Source of the DNA: Noviherbaspirillum humi
Lineage (GTDB): Bacteria > Pseudomonadota > Gammaproteobacteria > Burkholderiales > Burkholderiaceae_D
Assembly: GCF_900188095.1 (NCBI RefSeq)
Contig: NZ_FZOT01000001.1
Span: forward strand, 620,001 to 684,000
Direction of reading: 5' to 3'
DNA length: 64,000 bases
Every line of letters starts with the position of its first letter. Position 1 is the first letter of the stretch. The notes beneath the pieces were generated by a model. That model did no database searches. It had not been told where the DNA came from and saw nothing but the letters and a program-made list of their open reading frames with translations. Below are positions 35,729 through 46,656 of the stretch, in pieces. Made by a program: the position numbers and the translations under genes.

Positions 35729-38044
35729 ATGGCATTCAAACTACCGTTCTTCACCAGGAGCAAGGCGCAGGCGGGCGTGGCGGAAGCGACGGACTTCGCT
35801 GCCGACGCCGGCATCGATGCCGGCGGAAGCGCGGTCCTGCAATCGGCGGACGCACCGGCGCAGCCGGCGCGCAAGCGTAAGAAGAAGCAGCGCACGGACG
35901 AGTCGGGCCAGAATTCGACCTTCATCGCGGAAGCCCTGGAAAAAACCGGCGACATCCGGCTGCCCCTGATCGGCGCCATGCCCCTGGAGAGCCAGGTGCG
36001 GGTGCTGCTCATGGCGCTCGGCATCTCCCTGGTCAGCGGCGCGCTCTCGGTGGCGGTCAATTCGAGCCGGTCCACCCAGGCGTCCACGCTGACCCAGATC
36101 GCCGGCGACGCGCTGATGCATTCGCAGCGCGTCGGCAAGGCGGCGCCGAACGCGATCCAGGGCAACGCCGAAGCCTTCAAGCAGCTCGAGGACAGCCGCA
36201 AGGAGCTGAACCACGACCTGTCGGTGCTGCTCCAGGGCGGCCTCTACCAGGGCCGCGAGATCGCGCCCGCCGCGGAGTCGCTGGCGCCGGTGCTGACCAA
36301 TGCCCGCAAGCTGTGGAGCAGCTCCGACAAGGCGGCGGATACCATCTCCAAGATGCGCAAGGAACTCACCGGCTTCGGCGACACGCTGCAAAAGCTCAAC
36401 GCCCTGTCGCCGGCGCTGCTGGAACTGACCGAGCAGATCGCCACCCTGAAAGCGCAGAGCCAGGCGTCGCCGCGCGAGATTTCCGCTGCCGGCCAGCTGC
36501 TGATGCTCACCCAGCGCTTGGGACGCAGCGCCAATGAATTTCTCACCAGCGAAGGCGTGAACAACGAAACCGCCTTCCTGCTCGGCAAGGACACCAACAC
36601 CTTCCGCGACATCACCGAAGGCTTCCTCAATGGCAGCGACATGCTGCGCCTGAGCGCGGCGAAGGATCCGGATACGCGCGAGAAACTGCAGGAGCTGCAG
36701 ACCGCCTTCGGCGAGTACCAGAAGCTGGTGGCGAGCATCCTCGGCAACCTGCAGAACTTCAACGCCGCCAAGCAGTCGGAGCAGCTGATCTTTGCCGAGA
36801 ACGAGAAGCTCAAGCAAAGCTTGGCCGACCTGCAGAAAGCCTTCCGCGACGCCGAGGATTCGATCGGCTGGCCGGTGTGGCTGATGCTGGTCAGCGCCTT
36901 CTGCGCGCTGATGGCGGCGGTCGGCATCGCGCTGGTGCTGCTGCAGGACAGCCGCCACCGGGCGCGCGAAGCCGAACTGCGCCGGCGCGAGGCGGACGAG
37001 CAGCGCCTGCAGGCACTGCTCAAGGAAGAGGAAGCGAAAGCCACCAACGACCAGACCCAGTCGGCGATTCTGCGCCTCATGAACGAATTGCAGGAAGTGG
37101 CCGACGGCGACCTCACGGTGCAGGCGACGGTGTCGGAAGACATCACCGGCGCCATCGCCGACTCGGTGAACTACACGGTGGAAGAGCTGCGCGGCCTGGT
37201 CGGCCGCGTGACCCGCACCGCCGAGCAGGTGACCGCCGCGTCCGACCAGGCGCAGGACATTTCCAGCGCGCTGCTGGCCGCATCCCAGAAGCAGTCGCGC
37301 GAGATCCAGGAAACCGGCCAGGCGGTGCTCGAGATGGCGGTGCAGATCACCGACGTCTCCCGTTCGGCGAATGAATCGGCGGAAGTGGCGCAGCAGTCGG
37401 TGGCCGCGGCGGAAGAGGGCGCCAAGGCGGTGGAAGACGCGATCAAGGGCATGAACGAGATCCGCGAGCAGATTCAGGAAACCTCCAAGCGCATCAAGCG
37501 GCTGGGCGAATCCTCCCAGGAGATCGGCGAGATCACCGAGCTGATTTCCGACATTACCGAGCAGACCAACGTGCTGGCGCTGAACGCCGCGATCCAGGCC
37601 GCTTCCGCCGGCGAGGCCGGCCGCGGCTTCTCGGTGGTGGCGGAAGAGGTGCAGCGGCTGGCGGAACGTTCGGCCGAGGCGACCAAGCAGATCGGCGCGC
37701 TGGTGCGCACCATTCAGACCGATACCCACGACGCGGTGGCGGCGATGGAAAAATCCACCCAGGGCGTGGTCGAGGGCGCCAAGCTGTCGGACGCCGCCGG
37801 CGCGGCGCTGCTGGAGATCCGGCGCATTTCGAACCGGCTGGCCGACCTGATCCGCGACATTTCCTCCGCCACCGAGCATCAGGCCACCTCGGCCAACAGC
37901 GTGGCGCGCAACATCCAGAACATTCTGACCGTGACCGAACAGGCTCAGGAAGGCACGCAGCAGACGGCGCATTCGATCCGCGAACTGTCGACGCTGGCCG
38001 AGGAGCTGAAGAACTCGGTGTCGCGCTTCCGCATCAGCGACTGA
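35729..38044 (+). CDS. pilJ: Methyl-accepting chemotaxis receptor PilJ
   Basis: Receptor of the Chp system for twitching motility. Length 771 aa. An N-terminal cytoplasmic basic stretch with RKRKKKQR (about residues 48-55) precedes the first membrane helix (about residues 91-108). A periplasmic PilJ-type sensor with two helical repeats comes next, then the second membrane helix (about residues 381-403), a HAMP-like linker and the MCP signalling domain (about residues 470-771). The hairpin tip lies in [21 protein letters not shown] (near residues 611-631, listed as two pieces: [10 protein letters not shown] and [11 protein letters not shown]). ATG 35729 follows CAGGAG. Confidence 0.94.
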   Translation: MAFKLPFFTRSKAQAGVAEATDFAADAGIDAGGSAVLQSADAPAQPARKRKKKQRTDESGQNSTFIAEALEKTGDIRLPLIGAMPLESQVRVLLMALGISLVSGALSVAVNSSRSTQASTLTQIAGDALMHSQRVGKAAPNAIQGNAEAFKQLEDSRKELNHDLSVLLQGGLYQGREIAPAAESLAPVLTNARKLWSSSDKAADTISKMRKELTGFGDTLQKLNALSPALLELTEQIATLKAQSQASPREISAAGQLLMLTQRLGRSANEFLTSEGVNNETAFLLGKDTNTFRDITEGFLNGSDMLRLSAAKDPDTREKLQELQTAFGEYQKLVASILGNLQNFNAAKQSEQLIFAENEKLKQSLADLQKAFRDAEDSIGWPVWLMLVSAFCALMAAVGIALVLLQDSRHRAREAELRRREADEQRLQALLKEEEAKATNDQTQSAILRLMNELQEVADGDLTVQATVSEDITGAIADSVNYTVEELRGLVGRVTRTAEQVTAASDQAQDISSALLAASQKQSREIQETGQAVLEMAVQITDVSRSANESAEVAQQSVAAAEEGAKAVEDAIKGMNEIREQIQETSKRIKRLGESSQEIGEITELISDITEQTNVLALNAAIQAASAGEAGRGFSVVAEEVQRLAERSAEATKQIGALVRTIQTDTHDAVAAMEKSTQGVVEGAKLSDAAGAALLEIRRISNRLADLIRDISSATEHQATSANSVARNIQNILTVTEQAQEGTQQTAHSIRELSTLAEELKNSVSRFRISD

Positions 38045-38113
38045 GTCGAGCCATGAGCGATGCCGCCGCCCCGGCCCGAGCCGGGCGGCATCCGAATCTT
38101 CGAAGAGGTAGTG

Positions 38114-41100
38114 ATGACGCCCCCTAATTCCACTGCATCGCCCATCGATACCGGGCCGCTGTCCTGGGTGCTGGGCGAGATCCGCGAATCGCTGTCGCGC
38201 TCCGCCGCGGCGCTGCGCGAGGCCTTGCCGCAGGATGCGGATGCCCGCGCCACCCTGATGCGTCATGCCAAGAACTTCCTGCACCAGGCGCATGGCGCGC
38301 TGCAGATCGTCGACATCGACGGCATCGCGGTCATCTCCGAAGCGGTCGAGAGCCTGCTGCAGAAAGTGGAGGGCGGCCAGCTCGGGCTGGACGAGGCGCT
38401 GGTCAACGACATCGCCACCGCCTTCCAGGCGCTGACCGAGTATCTCGAAGAGCTGCGCTCCGGCATGCCGCACCAGCCGGTTCGCCTGTTCCCTTATTAC
38501 CAGGCGCTGATGAATGGCCGCGGCGCCGAATCCCCCCATCCGGGCGACCTGTTCTTCCCCGACCTTTCCACCGCGTTTGCCCCTGAGCCGGCCCGAGGCG
38601 GCACGCCGCCCGCCGATCTGTCCAGCCTGCGCGGCCGCTTCGAGCTTGCGCTGCTGGGGTTGATGAAGGCAGACGCCGCAGCGGCGCGCACGCATGGCGC
38701 CGCCATGCGCGACGTCATCGCCGACGTCGTGCACGGCCAGTCCGGCGCTAGGGCGCGCGCCTTCTGGCGCGTCATGCAGGGCATGGCCGAAGCGGTCGGC
38801 GGCGGGCATGTCGGCGTCGACATCGAGATCAAGCGCCTGTTCGGCCGCATCAACCTGCAGCTGCGCCGGCTGAGCGAAGGATCGGCCAGCCTGGCCGAGC
38901 GCCTGCAGCGCGACGCGCTGTTCTTCATCGCGCAGATCGACGATGCACCGCCCGCCATCCGCGAGTTGCAGCAGGCTTACCGGCTGGACGGCATGGTGCC
39001 GCGCGACTACGCCGAGCGGCGCTATGGGCGCATCGATCTCGAGGCGCAGCTCAAGGCCAAGGAAAGGCTGGCGCATGCGAAGAGCACCTGGACGCGCATT
39101 GCCGGCGGCGAAGCGGCGCTCGCGCCCGCCTTCGAGGCGGACATGCAGGCACTGGCCGAAGCCGGCGCCGGCCTGGGTTCCGAACCGCTGGCCAAGCTGC
39201 TGCGCGAGATGTCCGGCATCGCCCGGCATGCCGCCCATGGGATCATCGCCGACAGCATCGGCCTGGAAATGGCGACCGGCCTGCTGTTTCTGGAAAACGC
39301 GCTGAACAGCCTGAACCGGCTGCCGGCCGACTTTGCCGAGCAGGCGCAAACCCTCACCCTGCGGCTGCTGTCGCTGGTGGAAGGCCAGCCGGCGGAACAG
39401 GCGGCGCCCTGGCTCAACGACATGTCGCAGCAGGCGCAGCACCGGCAAACCATGGCGGTGCTCGGCAATGAAATGCAGTCCAATCTGCGCCAGGTGGAAA
39501 AGCAGCTCGATGAATATTTCCGCGAGCCGGCCGCCCAGCACGGTACGCTGCCCGACATCGACCGCATGCTGGGGCAGCTGCAAGGCGTGCTGGCCGTGCT
39601 CGACCAGCCCGATGCCGTCGACGCGATCGCCCATGCGCGCAGCCACCTGCGCGCCTTCATCGATGCGCCGGCCTCGACCGAGCCGCCGCTGCATGCCTGC
39701 CAGCAGGTGGCGCGCAATGTCGGCGCCCTCGGATTCTTCATCGATGCGATGCAGCAGGATGCGGACGAGGCAAGATCGCGCTTCGTGTTCGATCCGGAAA
39801 GCGGCAGCTTCCAGTCGCGCCTGCTCGACCGGCGGGCGCCGGTGCAACCCGTTGCCGCTTTCGAATCCGCCATGCCGGCGGCGCCGCACGATGCAGCACC
39901 GGCCGAACCGGCCAGTGCCGAGGAAGACCTGACGCGCTTCCAGCAGCAGTCCGCCACCCTGGCGCGGGCGCTGGGCGAACAGCCCGACGACGCCGATCTG
40001 CAGCAGCAGTTGCGCGAATCGCTGGAGCAGATGCGGGTGAACGCGACGCTGGTGGCCGACACCGGGGCGGCAGAACGCGCCAAGGCCGGCATCCGCCTGC
40101 TGGATGAGCCCAATGCGGCGCCGGACATGCTGACCGCCATCGTCTCGGCTGAAGAGGCCGGCGCGCCGGAAGCGCGCGCGCCGCTGCCTGCGCCCAGTCT
40201 GCCCGAGAGCGAGGATGCGATCGATGCCGAGCTGCTGGAAATCTTCATCGGCGAGGCCGACGAGGTATTGCAGACGGTGCGCGCCGTGCTGCCGCAATCG
40301 CGCCATGCGCCGCGCAGCGAGGAACATCTGACCACGCTGCGGCGCGGCTTCCATACCCTGAAGGGCAGCGGCCGCATGGTCGGCCTGACGGCCTTTGGCG
40401 AGGCGGCCTGGAGCATAGAACAAGTCCTCAACCTCCGGCTGGCTGACGCCGCCGGCGGCGACGAGGCGCTGTTCCATCTGCTGGAGCAGGCGGAGCAGCT
40501 GATGCAGGCCTGGGTCGCCGACCTGCGCGAGACCGGCGCCTCATCCCGTGACGGTGCTGCGCTGATCGAAGACGCGCGCCGCCTGCGCGAAGGCTTGCCG
40601 CCCGCATCGCAGGCTGCGGCGCCGGTGGCGCAGGAACTGCCGGCGCTCGAGCTGGGAAATGCCGCCGAGCCGGAACCGGACTTCGCCGCAGCCGAAGAAG
40701 ACGGCGCCTTGCCGCCGCTGCCGGATGCGCCGACTGAAGCCACGCTGGACGAACTGCCGGTCGAGTTCGGCTTCTCGGCGGATGCGGATGACGTGCCGCT
40801 ACCGCCGCAAGCGGTCGAGACGACCGCCGAGCCGGTCGACCTGTCGGATGCGCTTGACGCCGACGCCTTCGAGGATGCCCCTGCTGACGTTCCTGCCGGG
40901 GTTGCTGCCGAGATTTCTGCACAGATTTCTGCAGAGGAGGCCATCCAGGCCCCCGTTGCAGCGCCCATTGAAGAGCCGGCCGAGGCCGCCCCTGGCACGG
41001 TGATCGACTTCCCGCTGCCAGGCGCTTCCACCGCCAGCCAGGATGAAAACATCCGGCGCATCGGCACGCTGGAAATCAGCCTGCCGCTGCATAACATTTA

Positions 41101-43975
41101 TCTGGCCGAGACCGACGAACTGGTGCGGCGCCTGTCGCAGGACATTGCCGAGTGGCGGCATGAGCCGGAGCGGGCGGTGCTGGTGCAGTCGGTGCACGCG
41201 GCGCATTCGCTCGCCGGCAGTTCTTCCACCGTCGGCTTCAGCGCCTTGCATGAAGTGGCCTTTGCCTTCGAGATGGTGATGCAGCAGCTGCTGCGCAAGC
41301 CGGTGGCGCTGCACGATGCCGACTTCGACCTGCTGGATGCGAACGTCGAGGTGTTCCGCGCCATGCTGCAGAAGTTCAATACCGGCATCATGCCGGAGCG
41401 AGAACCGGGCCAGATTCTCCTGCTGCAAAGGCTGAAGGCGGATCTGGAGCAGCGGGCCGCCATGGAGCCGTCCGAACCTGCACGCGAAGCCGACCTGGAG
41501 GCGGCGGGGATCGCACCCGATGCCGGCGATGGCGATGACGCCGATCCGGTGCTGCGCCAGGGCATGCATGCGCCGGTGCTGGCGCACGTGGCGGTCGAGG
41601 AGCCGGGGGCCGAATCGCCAGGAAGCGATGCGGCGGAGCCGGTGCCGCAGGATGAGCTGGATGCCGACCTGCTGCCGGTCTTCCTGGAAGAAGGCGAGGA
41701 CATGCTGCGTCAGGTCGGACAGCTGCTGGCTTCCTGGCCGGCCCAGTCCGATGGCGCGGCGGTGCCGCAAGGCTTGCTGCGACTGTTCCATACCCTGAAG
41801 GGCAGCGCCCGCATGGCCGGCGCCATGGCGCTCGGCCACCATTTTCACCAGCTCGAAACCCGCATCGAAGCCCTGATGCGCAAGGGTGCGCCGTCGCCGC
41901 AGGCCATCGAGGACCTGCAGCAGGCGCACGACTTGGCAATGCAGATGTTCGAGGCGCTGCGCCATCCGGCGCCCGCCGTGATGCCGCAGGCGCCACAAGC
42001 ACAAGCGCCACAGGTGCCGGCCATGCCTGCGCAAACCCTGCCCGCCGTCCCCACCGCGCCGCCAGCGATTCCGGCGGTCCAGCAGCAGGAAGCCGCCGTC
42101 GCCAGAGCAGCCGGCGGCGCCGTGATGCGGGTGCAGGCGGAGGCGCTGGACCGGCTGCTGAACCAGGCCGGCGAGGTTTCCATTTCCCGCGCCCGCCTGG
42201 AAAACCAGATCGGCAACCTGCAGCAGTCGCTGTCGGAGCTGACCGAGAACGTCGGCCGGCTGCGCCAGCAATTGCGGGAAATCGAAATCCAGGCCGAAAG
42301 CCAGATCGCCTCCAGCAAGGCGAATGCGGCCGACCGCGAATTTGATCCGCTGGAATTCGACCGCTTCACCCGCCTGCAGGAACTGACCCGCATGATGGCC
42401 GAGACGGTGAACGACGTCGGCTCGGTGCAGCAGAGCATCAACCGTACCGTCGACCTGGCAACCGGCGACCTGCTGCAGCAGGCGCGCCTCACGCGCGACC
42501 TGCAGCAGGACCTGATGCGGGTGCGCATGGTGCAGTTTGCCAGCATCTCCGACCGCCTCTACCGGGTGGCGCGCCAGACGGCGAAGGAGGTCGACAAGCG
42601 CGTCAACCTCGACATCCGAGGCGGCACGGTGGAAATGGACCGCGGCGTTCTCGAGCACATGACCGGACCGTTCGAGCACCTGCTGCGCAATGCCATCGTG
42701 CATGGCATCGAGTCGCGCGCGCAGCGCCAGGCGCGGGGCAAGGCCGAGACCGGGGAGTTGCTGATCGAGGTGCGGCAGGAAGGCAACGAGGTCGTGATCC
42801 GCTTCTCCGACGACGGCCGCGGCCTGGACCTGGCGCGCATCCGCAGCAAGGCCGGCGAGCTCGGGCTGCTGGCCCTGGATGCGCCGGCGGGCGATGCCGA
42901 GGTGGCGGACATGATCTTCCACCCCGGCTTCTCCACCGCCGAGCAGGTCACCGAACTGGCCGGCCGCGGCGTCGGCATGGACGTGGTGCGTTCGGAAGCG
43001 GTGGCCCTCGGCGGCCGCATCGCCACCACTTCCCGGCCGGGCCAGGGCGTGACCTTCGAAATCCATCTGCCGCTGACCCTGGCGGTGACCCAGGTGGTGC
43101 TGCTCTCGTCCGCCGGCAAGACCTATGCGGTGCCGTCAGTACTGGTGCAGCAGGTGCAGCAGCTCCGGGGGCAGGCGCTGGCTTCGGCCTACAACGACGG
43201 CGCGCTGCCCTGGCAGGAGCGCCAGGTGCCGCTGCATTACCTGCCGGCCCTGCTCGGCGACGCCGAGTCGGCGCCCCTGGCGCAGCAGTATTCGCCCTGC
43301 CTGATCCTCAGCAGCGGCGGCGAGCAGATCGCCATCCATGTGGACAAGGTATTGGGCAACCGGGAAGCGGTGATCAAGAACGTCGGCCCGCAGCTGGCGC
43401 GTCTGCCCGGCATCGCCGGCGCCACGGTGCTCGGCTCCGGCGAGATCGTGCTCATCCTCGATCCGGTCCAGCTGGCGCAGCGCGCGCACAAGCAGGCGCT
43501 GCGGCCGGCCCAGTCGGAGGCGGGCGCCATCGGCGCCATCGCCGAGCTCAGCGTGTCGCCCGAGACCGCCCAGGAACCGGTGCAGGGTTTGCGCACCCAG
43601 CACATCGTGATGGTGGTGGATGATTCGGTGACGGTGCGCCGGGTGACCCAGCGCCTGCTGCTGCGCGAGGGCTATCAGGTGGTGCTGGCCAAGGATGGGG
43701 TGGATGCGCTGGAGAAGCTGCAGTCGATCACGCCGAGCGTGATGCTGGTGGATATCGAAATGCCGCGCATGGATGGCTTCGACCTGACCCGCAACGTGCG
43801 CGACGACGAGCGCACCCGGCACATCCCGATCGTGATGATCACGTCCCGCACCGCCGCCAAGCATCGCAACTATGCGATGGAACTGGGCGTGAACGCCTAT
43901 CTCGGCAAGCCCTACCAGGAAGCGCAGCTGCTGCAGCTCATCGCCGGCTACGTCGCCGACGCAAAGATGAATTGA
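38114..43975 (+). CDS. pilL: Hybrid chemotaxis kinase PilL/ChpA
   Basis: Giant CheA-type kinase of the pilus chemosensory system, 1953 aa. Putative Hpt histidines: His57 (HQAHGALQ), His747 (HTLKGSGRM), His1031 (HSLAGSSST) and His1226 (HTLKGSARM). An Arg-bearing, apparently inactive Hpt-like segment lies near residue 540. The CheA dimer/kinase core starts near residue 1340 (LLNQAGEVSISRARLE), with ATPase boxes NAIVHG, DDGRGLD and GRGVGMDVV. A CheW domain (about 1650-1795) and a C-terminal receiver with Asp1880 (LVDIEMPRMDG) follow. Fewer Hpt units than the 2472-aa Pseudomonas ChpA. Last gene of the pilGHIJL unit. Confidence 0.94.
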   Translation: MTPPNSTASPIDTGPLSWVLGEIRESLSRSAAALREALPQDADARATLMRHAKNFLHQAHGALQIVDIDGIAVISEAVESLLQKVEGGQLGLDEALVNDIATAFQALTEYLEELRSGMPHQPVRLFPYYQALMNGRGAESPHPGDLFFPDLSTAFAPEPARGGTPPADLSSLRGRFELALLGLMKADAAAARTHGAAMRDVIADVVHGQSGARARAFWRVMQGMAEAVGGGHVGVDIEIKRLFGRINLQLRRLSEGSASLAERLQRDALFFIAQIDDAPPAIRELQQAYRLDGMVPRDYAERRYGRIDLEAQLKAKERLAHAKSTWTRIAGGEAALAPAFEADMQALAEAGAGLGSEPLAKLLREMSGIARHAAHGIIADSIGLEMATGLLFLENALNSLNRLPADFAEQAQTLTLRLLSLVEGQPAEQAAPWLNDMSQQAQHRQTMAVLGNEMQSNLRQVEKQLDEYFREPAAQHGTLPDIDRMLGQLQGVLAVLDQPDAVDAIAHARSHLRAFIDAPASTEPPLHACQQVARNVGALGFFIDAMQQDADEARSRFVFDPESGSFQSRLLDRRAPVQPVAAFESAMPAAPHDAAPAEPASAEEDLTRFQQQSATLARALGEQPDDADLQQQLRESLEQMRVNATLVADTGAAERAKAGIRLLDEPNAAPDMLTAIVSAEEAGAPEARAPLPAPSLPESEDAIDAELLEIFIGEADEVLQTVRAVLPQSRHAPRSEEHLTTLRRGFHTLKGSGRMVGLTAFGEAAWSIEQVLNLRLADAAGGDEALFHLLEQAEQLMQAWVADLRETGASSRDGAALIEDARRLREGLPPASQAAAPVAQELPALELGNAAEPEPDFAAAEEDGALPPLPDAPTEATLDELPVEFGFSADADDVPLPPQAVETTAEPVDLSDALDADAFEDAPADVPAGVAAEISAQISAEEAIQAPVAAPIEEPAEAAPGTVIDFPLPGASTASQDENIRRIGTLEISLPLHNIYLAETDELVRRLSQDIAEWRHEPERAVLVQSVHAAHSLAGSSSTVGFSALHEVAFAFEMVMQQLLRKPVALHDADFDLLDANVEVFRAMLQKFNTGIMPEREPGQILLLQRLKADLEQRAAMEPSEPAREADLEAAGIAPDAGDGDDADPVLRQGMHAPVLAHVAVEEPGAESPGSDAAEPVPQDELDADLLPVFLEEGEDMLRQVGQLLASWPAQSDGAAVPQGLLRLFHTLKGSARMAGAMALGHHFHQLETRIEALMRKGAPSPQAIEDLQQAHDLAMQMFEALRHPAPAVMPQAPQAQAPQVPAMPAQTLPAVPTAPPAIPAVQQQEAAVARAAGGAVMRVQAEALDRLLNQAGEVSISRARLENQIGNLQQSLSELTENVGRLRQQLREIEIQAESQIASSKANAADREFDPLEFDRFTRLQELTRMMAETVNDVGSVQQSINRTVDLATGDLLQQARLTRDLQQDLMRVRMVQFASISDRLYRVARQTAKEVDKRVNLDIRGGTVEMDRGVLEHMTGPFEHLLRNAIVHGIESRAQRQARGKAETGELLIEVRQEGNEVVIRFSDDGRGLDLARIRSKAGELGLLALDAPAGDAEVADMIFHPGFSTAEQVTELAGRGVGMDVVRSEAVALGGRIATTSRPGQGVTFEIHLPLTLAVTQVVLLSSAGKTYAVPSVLVQQVQQLRGQALASAYNDGALPWQERQVPLHYLPALLGDAESAPLAQQYSPCLILSSGGEQIAIHVDKVLGNREAVIKNVGPQLARLPGIAGATVLGSGEIVLILDPVQLAQRAHKQALRPAQSEAGAIGAIAELSVSPETAQEPVQGLRTQHIVMVVDDSVTVRRVTQRLLLREGYQVVLAKDGVDALEKLQSITPSVMLVDIEMPRMDGFDLTRNVRDDERTRHIPIVMITSRTAAKHRNYAMELGVNAYLGKPYQEAQLLQLIAGYVADAKMN

Positions 43976-43982
43976 TTCGTCC

Positions 43983-44004
43983 CGCCGGGGCGCCCGCCCC
44001 GGCG
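43983..44004. terminator. GC-rich hairpin between pilL and phrB
   Basis: CGCCGGGGC (43983-43991) pairs with GCCCCGGCG (43996-44004), a 9-bp perfect stem between convergent genes. There is no U-run, so termination is likely but unproven. Confidence 0.6.
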
Positions 44005-44017
44005 ATTCCATGCGCGG

Positions 44018-45496
44018 TCAATCCGCGGTTTCCGGCTGCACCTTCTTCACCACCGCATAGCGCGCCAGCGTCCGCTGGCGCGCCTCGTCATGCTGCATCA
44101 CCGGCAGCGCATAATCCCGCCCGAGCGCGATGCCGGCCGCCTCGAGTTGCGCCGGCTTGGCCAGCCAGGGCGCATGGATCGCCTTGTTCGGCAGCCGCGC
44201 CAGTTGCGGCAGGTAGCGGCGGATGAACTTGCCCTCCGGGTCGAATTTTTCCGATTGGGTGACGGGATTGAAGATGCGGAAGTAGGGCTGGGCGTCGCAG
44301 CCGCTGGAGGCGGCCCATTGCCAGCCGCCGTTGTTGGACGACAGCTCGAAGTCGTTCAGGTGGAGGGCGAAATACGCTTCGCCCCAGCGCCAGTCCAGTC
44401 CCAGGTCCTTGGTGAGGAAGGAGGCCGTCACCATGCGCAGGCGGTTGTGCATGTAGCCGGTCTGGTTCAGCTGGGCCATGGCCGCGTCCACCAAAGGGTA
44501 GCCGGTGCGGGCTTCGCACCAGGCGGCGAACAGCTCCCGCGCCGCTTCGCCGTCTTCCCAGCGGATGCGGTCGTACTCCGGCTTGAAGGCCTGGGTGGCC
44601 ACACGAGGATGATGGTGCAGGATCATGAAATAGAAGTCGCGCCAGATCAGCTCCGACAGCCAGGTGGCGGCGCCGCTGCTGCCGGGCAGGTGCATGGCTT
44701 CCAGCGCCCGCCGCGCCAGGGTGCGGATCGATACCGTGCCGAAGCGCAGATGCGTGGAGAGATAGGACGGCCCCTTCACTGCCGGAAAATCGCGCGTCTC
44801 GTGGTAGCGGCCGATGCGAGGCAGGAAGTCTTCCAGTAACTTGGCGCCGCCGGACGCGCCGGTGGGCATGCCGAGCGCATTCAGGTTGGTCGGCTCGAAG
44901 CCGAGCGCCGCCAGCGAGGGCAAACCGGTCGCCCGCCTTCCCGGCGACGCCAGGCGGTCGGCGTAAGCATCGACCGGATAGGGCTTGACGAAGAAATCGC
45001 CGCCTTCATGCAGCTTGCGCAGCCAGGCATTCTTGTAGGGAGTGAACACCGAGAACGGCCGGGCCGACTGCGACAGCACCTCGTCCTTCTCGAAGATGGC
45101 CTGGTCCTTGAAGGCTAGCAGGCGCCGTCCGGCTTCCTTCAGCGCGCTGGCCACCGCAGTGTCACGGGCGATGGCTTGCGGCTCGTAGTCATGGTTGACG
45201 AAGACGGCGTCCACGCCGAGTTCGCTCGCCAGCTTGGGAATTTCCTGCGCCGCCGCCGCATGGCGCACGATCAGGCTGCCGCCGAGCCGTTCCAGATCGC
45301 GGCCCAGTTCCGCCAGCGCGGCCAGGATGAACTCCACCCGGCGGTCGCGGCGCGGCAGCGCATCCAGTATCTCGGTATCGAAGATGAAAGCGCAGTACAC
45401 CGACCGGCTCTGCTTCAGGGCATGGTAGAGCGCAGCATGGTCGAATGCGCGCAGGTCGCGGCGGAACCAGACGAGCGATTTGTCGAACGATGGCAC
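44018..45496 (-). CDS. phrB: Deoxyribodipyrimidine photolyase
   Basis: Light-dependent repair enzyme for cyclobutane pyrimidine dimers. Length 492 aa. The N-terminal antenna-binding domain starts PSFDKSLVWFRRDLRAFDH. The C-terminal FAD-binding domain has TGYPLVDAAMAQLNQTGYMHNR, MVTASFLTKDL, the NDFELSSNNGGWQW segment and GCDAQPYFRIFNP. GTG start at 45496 with GGGAGG just upstream on the minus strand; the open frame extends further but without family support. Convergent to pilL and divergent from yqgE. Confidence 0.95.
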   Translation of the reverse strand: MPSFDKSLVWFRRDLRAFDHAALYHALKQSRSVYCAFIFDTEILDALPRRDRRVEFILAALAELGRDLERLGGSLIVRHAAAAQEIPKLASELGVDAVFVNHDYEPQAIARDTAVASALKEAGRRLLAFKDQAIFEKDEVLSQSARPFSVFTPYKNAWLRKLHEGGDFFVKPYPVDAYADRLASPGRRATGLPSLAALGFEPTNLNALGMPTGASGGAKLLEDFLPRIGRYHETRDFPAVKGPSYLSTHLRFGTVSIRTLARRALEAMHLPGSSGAATWLSELIWRDFYFMILHHHPRVATQAFKPEYDRIRWEDGEAARELFAAWCEARTGYPLVDAAMAQLNQTGYMHNRLRMVTASFLTKDLGLDWRWGEAYFALHLNDFELSSNNGGWQWAASSGCDAQPYFRIFNPVTQSEKFDPEGKFIRRYLPQLARLPNKAIHAPWLAKPAQLEAAGIALGRDYALPVMQHDEARQRTLARYAVVKKVQPETAD

Positions 45497-45666
45497 GGGC
45501 TTTCCTCCCTGGAAAGCATGGCGTTCCCGGCCGAAGCGGGCAAGGACGCATGCTGCAATGTTAGAATGGGCATTATGGTAAAGCATGATGTCCGCACGCC
45601 GCATACCGGCGAGCCGCCAGGACCGCACCGCTTGCCGCCATCCACTGTTTTCGAATTCCTCTTATC

Positions 45667-46242
45667 GTGGCCAACGCCGAGCTCAACCTGTCGGATCACT
45701 TCCTGATCGCCATGCCGTCCATGCTGGACCCGGTCTTCGGCGGGACGGTGATCTATATCTGCGAGCACAGCGAAAGCGGCGCCCTGGGCGTGATCATCAA
45801 CAAGCCGACCGACATGACGATGGAAGTCTTGCTCGAGCGTATCGACCTGAAGCTGGAAATCAGCCCCAGCCAGATCGGCGATGCCAAGCCGGTGATGTTC
45901 GGCGGGCCGGTGCAGGTGGAGCGCGGCTTCGTGCTGCACGTCCCGCACGGCACCTACTCTTCCACCATGAAGGTGAGCGAGGACGTGGCCCTGACCACGT
46001 CCAAGGATGTGCTGGAGGCGGTGGCGTCCGGCCGCGGCCCGGAGCGCATCCTGGTGACGCTCGGCTGCGCCGGCTGGAGCGGCGGGCAGCTGGAGGAAGA
46101 GATCAAGCGCAACGGCTGGCTGACGGTGCGCGCCGATCCGGCCATCATCTTCGACCTGCCGGTGGAGGAGCGGTTTTCCGCCGCCATGCATCTGCTCGGC
46201 ATCGATCCCCTGATGCTGACCGGCGACGCCGGCCACGCCTGA
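45667..46242 (+). CDS. yqgE: UPF0301 protein YqgE
   Basis: A 191-aa conserved protein of unknown function (DUF179). Diagnostic elements: LSDHFLIAMPSMLDPVFGG, HSESGALGVIINKP, MFGGPVQVERGFVLH and LGCAGWSGGQLEEE. GTG start. It stands before ruvX, as in E. coli (yqgE-yqgF). The 18-nt gap implies co-transcription with ruvX and the pyr genes. Confidence 0.95.
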   Translation: MANAELNLSDHFLIAMPSMLDPVFGGTVIYICEHSESGALGVIINKPTDMTMEVLLERIDLKLEISPSQIGDAKPVMFGGPVQVERGFVLHVPHGTYSSTMKVSEDVALTTSKDVLEAVASGRGPERILVTLGCAGWSGGQLEEEIKRNGWLTVRADPAIIFDLPVEERFSAAMHLLGIDPLMLTGDAGHA

Positions 46243-46260
46243 CTCGACGGCGGACGGCGG

Positions 46261-46656
46261 GTGTCAACCGTACTCGGCTTCGATTTCGGCCTGAAGCGCG
46301 TCGGCGTGGCGGTCGGCAATACCCTGATGAAGCAGGCCAGTCCGCTGCAGGTGATCCATGCCGCCGGCAACGACGCCAAGTTCGCCGCCATCGCCGCCCT
46401 CATCGAGGAATGGCAGCCGGCGCTGTGCGTGGTAGGCCTGCCGATGCATCCGGATGGCGCGGAACACGAGATGACGGTACGATGCCGGCGTTTCGCCAAT
46501 CAGCTCAACGGCCGCTTCGGCGTCGCCACCGCGCTGGTCGACGAACGCTATTCCTCGGCGGTCCTGTCGCAGCGGCGCGGCGACGTGATCGATGCCGAGG
46601 CGGCCGCAATCATTTTGCAACAATACTTCGACGAGCATGACCCATCCCCAACTTGA
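46261..46656 (+). CDS. ruvX: RuvX/YqgF RNase H-fold nuclease
   Basis: A 131-aa RNase H-fold protein, thought to process the 5' end of pre-16S rRNA. Visible are LGFDFGLKRVGVAVGN with the first catalytic Asp, VVGLPMHPDGAEHEM, and VDERYSSA, with the last Asp region IDAEAAAIIL. GTG start. It overlaps the pyrR start by 20 bp. Confidence 0.95.
   Translation: MSTVLGFDFGLKRVGVAVGNTLMKQASPLQVIHAAGNDAKFAAIAALIEEWQPALCVVGLPMHPDGAEHEMTVRCRRFANQLNGRFGVATALVDERYSSAVLSQRRGDVIDAEAAAIILQQYFDEHDPSPT

Noticed and set aside
35741-40477. 1578-codon open frame antisense to pilJ and pilL
   Set aside because: It is a mirror of biased codon use across two genuine genes, with no domain recognisable.
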